From NCBI GenBank assembly GCA_029721515.1, contig CM056563.1, positions 20,279,954-20,343,953 of the forward strand: a stretch of DNA of 64,000 nucleotides, read 5' to 3'. The notes under the pieces were generated by a model, which saw nothing but the letters and a program-made list of their open reading frames with translations, had not been told where the DNA came from and did not search any database. The translations under genes and the position numbers were made by a program. The first letter of the stretch is position 1; each line of letters begins with the position of its first letter. This document shows positions 44,701 to 53,727 of this stretch, piece by piece. The stretch comes from Synanceia verrucosa. Taxonomy: Eukaryota; Chordata; Actinopteri; Perciformes; Synanceiidae.

Positions 44701-47700
44701 GCATGATGTTGTAGTTAATGTACTATAAGAACTGTCAATGCACAACAGATTGATTCACATGTTTTCTTTCCACGAACACAAAAGATATGCCTTTGGTGCA
44801 CACTGTGTGAGTAATATCCCTCTTCTGCTAACATTTAGAGGTTAAAATAAAGTTGACTTAATTTAACTCAGTCTTTATAAGCTGCAGAATGATATGCATG
44901 AACAGTGGCATCACTAGGCCTATTTTAGGGGGGGGCTAAAGCACCCCCCCTAAAATATTCTAAAATTTGGTGTTGTTTTATTTATTTTTTAACAAAAAAT
45001 CAAATTCAGTATGGTGGCCTCCTTGTGGCCTGTTTGTTGACAAATCCATGCTAAATTGCGCCCCTATTTGGCAAAACTGCGCTCTTGGGTGGCATATATA
45101 TATATATATATATAAAACCAAATTAGCTTCACTTGGGGCTAAGCCCCCCATCCTTAAACCCTAGTAACGCCCCTGTGTATAAATACATAAATGCATGAAT
45201 ACACGGGGTATGTACACCAGGATTTATTGTAATTCGAGACAAAAACAACATTTATTGATTCATGGATGTCTGCTTTCATAACCCTAAATGTCCATAAATA
45301 TTTACACAGAGGACCGAGTGCACAGAAGATCTCTGAATGGTGTCATCTTTCATTTATTTGTTCAGTTGCTCTCAGATTCAAATTCAAACAAAGTTCTTAG
45401 TTAAACTGTGCTGCAAAACGCCCTCATGATAGCTGCAAACACAACACTGCACATCTGTGGGCTTCTGCAGCCAGTTTTAATGAGAGCCACGCTTTGCCGT
45501 ACAGTCACCTGATCTATTTTAAAATACGAAAAGATTACCCAGCAGGCAGCATGGAGGGAGGTGTTAACAGGTGATTGTTCCAGAGGAAGAGGTTTCAATT
45601 AGTGATGTGAGGATATTCTCTGACAAGAGACTCTCTTTCCATCTCTCTGCTTGTGTTGCTATAGCAATTTGTGTTGAAAAACATAAAACTTATGCCAGTG
45701 CTGCACTTTACATCCACAGGGTTACCAAGACACTGAAGGATCTGCAGTACTGGCCTCATTCTGATTCACACTCAACACATTTATTGGATTTGAATGACTC
45801 TAATTACAGTGCTCCCTGCGTTTAAAGCCCCTTGAGCAGATTTTCTTCAATTACATGATCACCACAGTTTTATCAGTATTGATGTAGATTAATCAGAGTT
45901 GTGTCTCATACAAACAGAGGTATAGCTTAGTCAGATTCTCCATCACCGGTGGCCAAATCCTGTCTCTAAACCCAAACTCTTCCTCTACATCTGCCCTCTC
46001 CTCAGCCTGTTTCTATGGCTTCATTCTTTTCAACAGACCAGTGCCAGTGTACATCCATATCTGAGCTTAAACAGAAAACCAGTTCATGTTGTGAATCATT
46101 ATAAAATAACTTAAATTTCGTAGTCATCATCTCCAGTTCTGGCATTCGACTAATTTGCTTCTCTTCAGTTAAGTTGCAGTCATTCAAACACAATGATTCT
46201 AATTATCCATGACATCACTTCTGAGGAGGAGAAAGATGTAATTTCAACACCTACTGCAGGCAATTAGCAGAAGACACTGTCGACAAGGAGGGATAGAAAA
46301 CAAGCTCCAGCTTTCTATGGGAGGAACTCTACTGTTATGCGCTGACACCATTTAAAATCCACATTCTCTAAACCCTGCAGAATAAAAATGTAAAACTATT
46401 ATATTAGATGTTGTTGTTACTCTAAAAACTATCAGTTTAATTAGCTGATATTAATTAGGTGGTGACAGTGGATTAAATTGTTAATTTTAGATTATTTCTG
46501 CGGTCAAAGAGGATGACTGAGCCAAGATAACATTTGACTGGTTCTTAGCCTTTGCATAATTTTAATTAATTTGCCTGCAAATATCAGGGTTACGTGAAAT
46601 CCCCACAGCCAGAGCCAGAGACACGAGTTGAAATCCACTTGTCTGCACAGAAATGTCATCATACAAAAAGACTCAATTACTGAGGATTCAAAGTAGTTTT
46701 TCACACTGAAGAGAGCTCTGCCATCTTTTATCAGGTGGCTCCATCACCTCCCACTCAGCTACTTGGTCAGTCAGCTAAGATTGAGAAAACATCTGCTGTG
46801 CTAATGTGTGTGTATATGTCATACAGTAAGAAAGGGCGAGACAACATGAAGGGAGATGCAGACAGAGATAGAGGCGTCACACTGAATCTGTGAATTTGCT
46901 AAGTTGTAAATGCTGTGAACAGTCTGACCAAACACCTGCTGATGACTCTCGACTGATTCAGAGGCATGGAGCACACTAACAGGAACAACCATAAAACAAA
47001 ACAAGGGTCAAATTTAATCAACAGTGGGTGAACATCATTTCCATCGAAGCATAAAAACAAGCAACCACTGTCTAGTTTCAATGCAGCATAATAGCACAGA
47101 CCGGTGTCCTTAATTGAGGGTGTATCCAGGAACATCTGTTATATTGAATACATATATTATGGTGTGCTGCACAAAAAGGTTGTGTAGAGTAAAACACTGT
47201 AAAACGGTCTCAATATAGGAAAATAATATTGCTGTGTGGGAGAGTGGCAACACACAGAATCAATGTGTTGAATTCACATGTAGTGTAGTGATTACATTTT
47301 TATGATAATTAATGAGAATAATGGTGAAAAATTATAAATTTGTCATATTTTGAATAAAAAGCTTCAGTTATTGTATTTATTTAATAAATGGACGACACTG
47401 TGCTCAAACAGCTCCGCTTAAGACATTAACACCTGTGTTGCTTCTTATTGACCATTTCTTACACAATATGCATGGCACAAAACACCAAAAGGTGGATGTG
47501 CAAAGCAAATATGAAGGTCACAAAAGGGAACACTGGGTGTTAAATGTTAAAGAAGATTATATGACAAGCATTTAAAAACTTCTGAAAACATGCAGATATT
47601 CTTTGTAAGGGTGTGTGTGTAGTTCAATTAGTTTGTTAGATTCAAATTGTGGGGAAGGTGATAACCCCAAAATAATGCTCTGCAGCTTTTAATAATGAAG

Positions 47701-48305
47701 GACTTCTCTTAACATTACTTTATTTTGCATTAAAGAAAGACCATGACTGAAAAATGCATAAATCTCAACAGTGAAACATCCTAAAATGTAGTGCTGTGAC
47801 TCAACAAGTGGCTCTTCAGTTTCAATACATCATCCCTTGACTGCATTGTCCGTCTCCATTTCCAGCTCAGGTTTACTGTCTCATAATTGGATCTCACTAC
47901 CGATGGACACATTTGTCGACAGCAGTGTTTCTCAGTGCCAGTCACAAAACCTAAACTAGGTTACAAACTCCTAAAAGCTTAACTGGTAGAGTCACAGCTT
48001 CAAAACTGAGAGGAGTCTATTTGCAGGCGTCAGAATTTTAATATGATCGTGTGCGTTTCTGGAGAAATAAAATTTGCCCAAAGAACCAGCAAAACCAGTC
48101 CAAATATGAACTGAATGTCTTTTTTGTCTTACAAATCATATGTAACTACTAATTATTTACCTTGACAGGAAGCCATAGATATTCAAATTCAAAGTTTTGC
48201 AGCTGCAGAGTGAATTTATATATACTTACGAGTGCCATCAAAGTGGTTTGCAATGGTGTCCAAGAAGGTGTTTTGTGGAGCAAGGAGGCCCTTCATCACA
48301 GGCAT
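31644..48305 (-). CDS. KCNH4: Voltage-gated K+ channel KCNH4 (ELK family, Kv12.3), complete
   Basis: Plasma-membrane ether-a-go-go-like K+ channel of neurons. Sixteen coding exons: 48230-48305, 42953-43186, 42554-42685, 42300-42433, 40886-41138, 39245-39402, 37554-37761, 37020-37214, 36739-36938, 34203-34452, 33893-34107, 33748-33786, 33203-33567, 33032-33111, 32700-32776 and 31644-32621. Phases join throughout: 3594 nt, 1197 aa (human 1017; the extra length is in the C-terminal tail). Order: N-terminal cap MPVMKGLLAPQNTF and eag/PAS domain (1-140); S1 from about 215; S4 with Arg every third position, KTVRLLRLLRLLQK (about 335); selectivity filter SVGFGN (439-444); C-linker and cyclic-nucleotide-binding homology domain (about 545-660); Ser/Pro-rich tail with a leucine-spaced heptad stretch before it. 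The intron after exon 33893-34107 uses a GC donor. Synteny with RAB5C and HCRT separates it from KCNH3/KCNH8. Confidence 0.96.
33748..33786 (-). other. KCNH4: 39-nt KCNH4 microexon following a GC-AG intron
   Basis: The microexon encodes GVMKFPWSSRLPR in phase 0. Its upstream intron starts GAG|GCAAGA at 33892 and ends CTCTAG. The alternative GT donor a few bases earlier (GCA|GTGAAG) would break the frame of the next exon at 33567, so the GC donor is required for the observed phase chain. Confidence 0.75.
35380..35545 (+). mobile_element. 5'-truncated, diverged SINE body
   Basis: GTGGAGTTTACATGTTCTCT, then GGTTCTTTCCAGGCTCTCCA, CACACAATCCAAAGACATGC and GTGTGAATGGTTATTTGTCT align with the body of the SINE at 10730-10890. 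The tRNA head and tail are missing. Confidence 0.75.
35835..35853 (+). other. First-exon-like sequence (ATG...GAC G|GTAAGA) inside a KCNH4 intron
   Basis: A short frame, MFTVED, begins with ATG in fair context (GACAATGT) and ends at a near-consensus donor, GACG|GTAAGATAAG. An ETS-like CTTCCTG lies about 48 bp upstream. No downstream plus-strand exon was recognised in the intron, so it may be a chance match, a relic, or the start of an unannotated antisense transcript. Confidence 0.25.
36270..36540 (-). pseudogene. Possible coiled-coil pseudogene fragment
   Basis: The minus strand encodes, across more than one frame and with stops, peptides with coding-like bias such as FTLLLRQHQHYAAGG and LGLLEVRGLRENENKDYERQ. 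These look like pieces of a heptad-type protein. I do not recognise the parent gene. It may equally be chance GC-richer DNA. Confidence 0.25.
38160..38186. repeat. GT dinucleotide microsatellite
   Basis: Short TGTGTG run within the KCNH4 intron 37762-39244. Confidence 0.6.
38418..38826. repeat. Member of the inverted-repeat MITE family, with a long AT microsatellite core
   Basis: The right end GGGGACTAAGTCCTCCCTGTGC then AACGTAGTGATGCCCCTG matches the family end at 45140-45175. The interior shares GGCAAAACATGC, AAGTGCCC and TTAAAAAATGC-type motifs with 41880-42263. An AT dinucleotide run occupies about 38701-38763. The left terminus is not intact. It lies in a KCNH4 intron. Confidence 0.65.
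38701..38763. repeat. AT dinucleotide microsatellite
   Basis: About 62 bp of uninterrupted alternating TA inside the MITE copy 38418-38826, preceded by GGCTATATACTGTATG and followed by its inverse-like ATAGCC. Confidence 0.9.
39403..40885 (-). other. KCNH4 intron without clear features
   Basis: A SINE-tail-like string (GGGGGCTGGAGCCAATCCCAGCT) lies at 39537-39560. The remainder is AT-rich and holds no gene, RNA or repeat that I recognise. Confidence 0.4.
41880..42263. repeat. Complete-looking copy of the inverted-repeat MITE family (inverted)
   Basis: It starts CAGGGGCGTCAATAGATTTT and ends GAACACGCCCTAATGACACCACTG, whose reverse begins CAGTGGTGTCATTAGGGCGT. The ends are therefore imperfect inverted repeats. 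Interior: GCACTTTAATACGTG, GGGCACTTTAGGGCATG and TTATTTATTTAAATTC. No reading frame. It abuts the KCNH4 exon at 42300. Confidence 0.7.
43187..48229 (-). other. First KCNH4 coding intron (about 5 kb)
   Basis: Apart from the MITE copy at 44903-45175, I see no gene or RNA here. Several frames (44440-44706 plus, 45571-45825 plus, 46899-47135 minus) lack recognisable protein or splice context. The stretch 45900-47150 looks like unique DNA and could hold regulatory elements, which cannot be judged from one sequence. Confidence 0.45.
44903..45175. repeat. Compact copy of the inverted-repeat MITE family with AT core
   Basis: It runs from CAGTGGCATCACTAGGCCTA to AACCCTAGTAACGCCCCTG (inverse CAGGGGCGTTACTAGGGTT). 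It has inner GGGGGGGCTAAAGC / GGGGCTAAGCCCCCCATCC arms and a short AT repeat near 45096-45113. This is the clearest copy for defining both termini. Confidence 0.75.
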
Positions 48306-48700
48306 CTTGCACTAGATGAGGATCAGGCTGCAGACTGTCACACAGCAGTTTCCAGTAGTACCATTCCCCAAAGAGGACCTGAAAGAAAACCACAGTGCCT
48401 CTTCCACAGTGTTCTGATGGAGTGCGACTTGTTTCTGTTCTTCGTTGTCTAGACAAAACGGTCGCCTTGCATCGTTTCTTTGAAGCTTCTCTCTCAGTGT
48501 TGAGTCAGGAGCTTCCAGGTTTCAGTGGTGCATCCCTCTGCACTGAGAGCTGCTCCAGCATCACATGCGAAGCCTCAGCTTCTCTTCAGTCAGTCTAACT
48601 CCACTCACCATGGTTCCTGCCATCTCACTCCCTCACTCCCTCCCTCCGTCTCTCCTACAGACGCCTGAACCATCCCCCTTTCTGCACACACAGTGAATTT
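48306..48700 (-). promoter_or_regulatory. KCNH4: KCNH4 5' UTR and upstream region
   Basis: A pyrimidine-rich acceptor (TTTTCTTTCAG) at 48379 precedes 73 nt of 5' UTR leading to the ATG. At least one non-coding exon therefore lies further upstream, probably in 48400-48660. No TATA box recognised. Confidence 0.5.
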
Positions 48701-49204
48701 ATTAGTTATCTCTCTCTTTCTTATGCAAAACCTGTGTCCTCCTACATGTACTCATCACATAACTTATCACATGCTGCTCTGTTGCTTTGGCTGCTGGTTT
48801 CAGTAGCTTATTGATCTGTTACATATAAATTTATATGGACATGTGGTGGTCACTGGTCATGTTGAATAAATGCTGATTCACTGTTTGATTCAATGTGTTA
48901 TATCTGCTGGTGTGATGTCTGTCAGCTTGAAGGACCTACTGTACCAGCCTGCCGTCTGTATCATCTTATCTATATCACATTTTATTTGCGAACTATACTG
49001 CACAAAAACAAACACCCACACACACACACAGCTGGTGTAACACATAGCATAATCCTACATGTACACACAAACTGACTGATGGCTTTTCTACACAACAACT
49101 CACACTGGTTTGTTGTATTGAGTCGTTGACAATCGGCACAGTCACAGAGACCTAACATTTCATTGATGAATGGGTTATTAAAATACACTTAGAGGTCAAC
49201 AAGA

Positions 49205-49727
49205 CCAGTGGCGTGTCCAGACTTTTTTGCAGGGGTGGCCCAAGTGGGGCACTAAGCCATGCAACGGTGGCCAGCAGGATCAGTCACTGTGCATCAACAT
49301 AGCATCAGTTTTTTTGTCTAATATGATTAATTTGACTACAAAAAGGATCTTAAATTTTTAAATGTTAGTATAAATTGAAATATAAATAGAACTTGTAATC
49401 ATGGCACAACCAAATGGGATGATACAAGTGTAATACAAAGCCTTAATCTTTTTATTTTTTTATGAAAGGTGCAAAAATAAAGACAACGCAAAATTATAAG
49501 TCATAATATGAAGTGCCGACCAAAGCAAACTAAATAAATAAATATATACAAAACTTCAGAAATGTGACTTTTCAAATGATGTCATGCAATAATGCCCCTC
49601 AGGTCAGAGGTCGAATTGCAAATCAGGTCTGAAGGTCAGACAGTCCATCATGCAGGGTGGCACCTGGGGTGGCCAATCAAATTTCAGGGGTGGCACATTC
49701 CTAGGCCCCTTTCCTAGACACGTCCCC
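49205..49727. mobile_element. MITE-like element with imperfect inverted ends
   Basis: The left end reads AGTGGCGTGTCCAGACTTTTTTGCAGGGGTGGCC-type sequence. The right end in inverse reads GGGGACGTGTCTAGGAAAGGGGCC. The interior includes two GGGGTGGCC/GGTGGCACC motifs and AT-rich filler without a transposase. It lies between KCNH4 and the HCRT 3' end. Confidence 0.65.
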
Positions 49728-50394
49728 GAACAAGACAGCTGGTGAATGTTAGTTTTTATATTAAGAAGCATTTTGGTTGTATATCCTCCGTATACCGCTT
49801 CAGGAGAGATATTTAAATTGGATAAAAATATTAATAAATTAATAGTTTGATGGAGAAACAACATGTTTCTATCTATAAGGCTTCAACAGATCACAACAAG
49901 TGGAATTTTCTGTACAAAACATAATCACTGTACTAAAAAGCGAAACACACTCCCCACTACAGAAGACATGATATCTGTTGTCGGCATAAGGTTATGCTCA
50001 AAAGGTGCAACTATTTTGAAGACTCTTCAGTTTTTTTTTCCAGTAAAACACACAAAAGAGAGATTAAGTCTGTGACAAGAAGAAACTAAAGACACTCTGT
50101 TGGTTTCCATAAACAGTCTATTTTTCCTTTTTCCCATCAGCAAAACGTGAAACGAGCATAATGTCATCTTTTTCTTGCTCCTTCATAAGGTTGCTGGTTG
50201 CTTCTGCTTGAACTTCGTAACCATGATTGTAGTATTCAGGTTAATACAACATAAGCTTTATAAGCTTTATAAGCCATGATAGAATTATTATTACTTTGTA
50301 TTTTTGGCAACATGGTGTTAGGTAGCTGTCTTAACAGAAAATATAAGATACCCAAGATAAAGACATGATGTAAATTTACTTCACTTTTTTTTTT

Positions 50395-50400
50395 TATTAC
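50395..50400 (-). terminator. HCRT: Candidate HCRT polyadenylation signal
   Basis: AATAAA on the minus strand, about 195 nt past the HCRT stop, fitting the short 3' UTR usual for this small gene. Confidence 0.55.
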
Positions 50401-50595
50401 ACCAGACTTTTACATTTATGTACAATATAACACATGTTCCTAATGTTATCTGACAAGGAACAATTCAAAGAAAATGACAAAAATATTTTTTACATGAGAA
50501 AAAAAAATACACATTTTGTGAAATAACTCTCACCAAATAGGTGGGATGTTCTCACCTAGATTTCACAGTCTTGTATTACACATACCATGAGGTAT

Positions 50596-52395
50596 TTAGC
50601 TCAAAGCAGGCAGCGGTGTTGAGATAGTAGATCCTGACTGAGCCATCCAGTCCATGTACTGCTCTCCACTCCTCTTCCCCATAGTCAGGATCCCTGCTGC
50701 CTGATTCCTGGAGCCTTGGAGAAGCTGTTGGAGTCGGCTCTGCAGGTTGTTCTCGTCTTCTCTCCGTTTACCCAGAGTGAGGATGCCGGCGGCGGCGTCT
50801 CCTTTGAGAGATCCCACAAAGTTCTTGCTGCCAGAGCGGCACAGCAGCACAGACAGGCGGCAGGAGCGAGCTGGCTGTCTGCAGCACTCAGACACACTGT
50901 TTGCATCACAGGCCAGTTGAGACAGCAGCAACATCAAAACCAGCACCAGGACTTTCTGCTGGGAAAAAGAGATTTGTTTACATCCAAATAAACTGATGCA
51001 AGAATAGGATCTGTACGAGCGAAAAGCTAGAAATAAATCTTTCAAGTACCCAGCTCAAAATGTATAATCAATCACAATAAGGTGATGCTCACATGCATTC
51101 ATTCATTTGTCATTTATTTCAAATATAAAAATTCAAAAAGGAGTGGGAGGAAGTAAAAAACTTATTGATTCTCACCCCATTTCCAATCAGTTATTAACAG
51201 ACCAATACAGATGTTATGCACAAACTTTTTCTTGCTTGGACATTGCAAACAAAATATTTCCATAAACATAAACAATATATTCTTACACATTACTTATATT
51301 TTCATATGTCATTGAGAAATTTTAAATTCCATCATTAATTTATAGCTATATCCTTAGTAATAATACCATATACAAAATAAAAATCAAACCTCAAGCATAC
51401 ACCTCTAGCTCTAGTCAAGGATATATGGATTTATCCATGAATTAAAGATATAGTATATAGTATATAGTAGATATAGTAATACTGCTATTTATTCCATAGA
51501 AGCACTCTAAAACAACCTTGATCATTGTATTTTTAATATTTTATAACTCAGAACATAAGAACAGAGAGGCACACGTAGCTCTTTTTCCACCCTTGTCCTT
51601 CAACAGAGACAGTAACACAAAGCAAGGCATCTGATAAATACAAATTACAATGAACGAGGTGAAATACCATTGATTACTCATGACTACCACCCCTCAGAAG
51701 GTGTTTTAAAATGTCACATTGATCCCTCGGACAGAGAAAAAGAAACTTTGTAAGGGGAAGACGCCCAATTCCCCGTAAATGCAACTTAAACAATGTTAGG
51801 CATAAAAATGCACGATTGTATGGAAGCCCTAAGAGACCATGGTTTAACTTTTTTCAATAACGTTTTCTCGTGTGTTTCTTCTTAACAATATTTTTTATTG
51901 AAGTTTCAAATGCATGTCAAAACTTATATAAAACATTTTCATACATATATCCCCTCAATGAGTCACACAATCACACAGGAAAAAAATGCATGTCAAACTA
52001 ATAGGGTGTAATAAAATAAAATAAAGGCTCAATGACCTTACATCCACATTATCCATATAGGTTTTACTTCTCAGTTAGTGAAAAAAAGTTAAACCAAGGC
52101 CTCTTGGAACATTTGACATATATTTAAGGATTAAAACTAATAAAACATTCAACTTTTTTTTTATCTCATTGAGGATGTGAAGTGAAATCACAAGCAGAAA
52201 GACCACAAACAAACTCATAAATGAGTAAGCACCCTTCGGAGAGTTTAAAAAAAAAACAAAAAAAAACATTTACAATGTCAAAGAAATCTCTCATTATTTT
52301 TTTAAAATAAAAACGAAATGAAAGCCAAGCTGCCTTACCCTGTTAGACGTGTCCATCCCAGTCGCTCTGTGGGAGTTGGAGGGGAACCACGGCAT
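50596..52395 (-). CDS. HCRT: Prepro-orexin / hypocretin neuropeptide precursor
   Basis: Secreted precursor of orexin-A and orexin-B, hypothalamic peptides acting on HCRT receptors in arousal and feeding. Two coding exons: 52339-52395 and 50596-50958 (139 aa if the first acceptor is used). The start MPWFPSNSHRATG was chosen because it lies downstream of a TATA box; in-frame Mets at 52416 and 52356 are alternatives. A hydrophobic signal core (KVLVLVLMLLLSQLACDA) spans the junction. The orexin-A region contains four cysteines (ECCRQPARSCRLSVLLC) and ends AAAGILTLGKRR. The orexin-B region RLQQLLQGSRNQAAGILTMG is followed by KR. Both carry Gly for C-terminal amidation and dibasic cleavage. The insertion between the Cys region and AAGILTLG is typical of fish orexin-A. 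The second-exon acceptor is a tandem NAGNAG. Confidence 0.96.
50959..52338 (-). other. HCRT intron
   Basis: It contains a retroelement-tail-like string at 51098-51200 (CATTCATTCATTTGTCATTT, then AAAAAGGAGTGGGAGGAAGT), the inverse relative of 1105-1135, and AT-rich DNA to 52330. No coding sequence. Confidence 0.45.
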
Positions 52396-52451
52396 CTTTG
52401 TGTGAAGGGAAGTCATCTGATCTTCTGATGTTCCCAGGGGAAGAACAGCAT

Positions 52452-52459
52452 CTCTTATA
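52452..52459 (-). promoter_or_regulatory. HCRT: HCRT TATA box
   Basis: Minus strand TATAAGAG in the context CAATATAAGAGATGC. It lies about 57 nt upstream of the chosen ATG at 52395, giving a predicted start near 52425. The in-frame ATG at 52479 would lie upstream of it and is therefore rejected as start. Confidence 0.65.
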
Positions 52460-52479
52460 TTGTTCTGTGGTGTCCACAC

Positions 52480-53727
52480 CGATCGACGTCATTCAGGCCA
52501 ACCGCAAACATGACACAAGATCACTAATTCTGTTCTTTGCTCATTTTGGTGTCACACTCAGTGACATTAATTAGCATCCATGGATCATCACCAAGGTACT
52601 ACACTGGACCTTTGATGAAGTGCAGGTATTTCTTTGTGGCCACATGCCAGAGGTTGATGAAGGCATACCATTAAGATGAGAGGTGAAGGATGGAAGTCAA
52701 TTAGCTAATGTGTCCTGAAATATAAATACAAAAAACGTCCAGATGTCCTTTCTTAGTGCTAATGATGAGCTCATTCAAAAGTCATGCTAATTAGGTTCTA
52801 TGGGCTTTATTCTGTTGTACAAAAGGTGCCGTATTGACACACCAGAGATCCAAAGAAGACGAAGAGAAGAGATCCAAGACCCAAAACCTTTAATAAGGAT
52901 TATTTTAAAAGAGAAAGCAAGTCTGAGCTTATGGGTAAATATAACAGGATAACAAAAACCCCTTCAAAGCAATTACTGACTTTCCGATTGTTGTTTTTCC
53001 ATCTCTTCCTCGTTTATTTAATATCTGTTGCCATCTCATGGACAACAGGAAACACTGCTTTAAATAGACAAACTCTTTTATGATGAAATGAATGGCTCCC
53101 TTCTTGTTGATTGATAAGAATTTTAGATCAAGAGAATTAACATCATAGTGCACGAAAAGCAATCAATACAGCTTTATTGATCGCTTTAGATTCACTGTGA
53201 AAGCTACGTTCAGAAAGCTCTAAAGCTCAAGCGATGTCAGTTTGAATGCAGTCATAAAGTCACTTCACTCTCAGTCAGTCCCTGAAATTATTTTCAGTAT
53301 CAGTCCAGGCAGAGATTTACACCTTTGATCTGGCTATCATCTTTAAATGTATCCTCCTCTGAAAGTCATTAAAGAGAAATGAACCAGAGCAGACGGATAA
53401 ACAATGAAGCCAGTTTTAATGGGCCGCTTAAAGGAGCTCTTACAGAAGCCACACTCTCACTTTGCAGTGAAACACTCGTCAGGTTATTGTGTTACCGGTA
53501 ATCCCTCGTTCCAATCCCACATGCACTGGTTGTCCTGATCTGCACCACAGAACAACAGGTGTCAAATCACTGTAAATGTGGATGTAATGCTAAAAAAAAA
53601 TCAATAGAACTAACAACAATTATTATAATATCAATCATTAATGTCTGCAAGAATTCTTATAGCAATATATGTTCCCTTCGTACATTTTACATACAGTTTA
53701 CATCTATATTCACTTCATTTTGAGTTT
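52480..53727. other. HCRT 5' flank
   Basis: The upstream region likely holds the hypothalamus-specific enhancers known for HCRT in other vertebrates. I can name no specific site with confidence. No gene seen. Confidence 0.4.

Noticed and set aside
52396..52479. Upstream in-frame Met codons as HCRT start (52416, 52479)
   Set aside because: 52479 is upstream of the TATA box and 52416 is at or beside the predicted transcription start. The Met at 52395 leaves a sensible leader and signal core.
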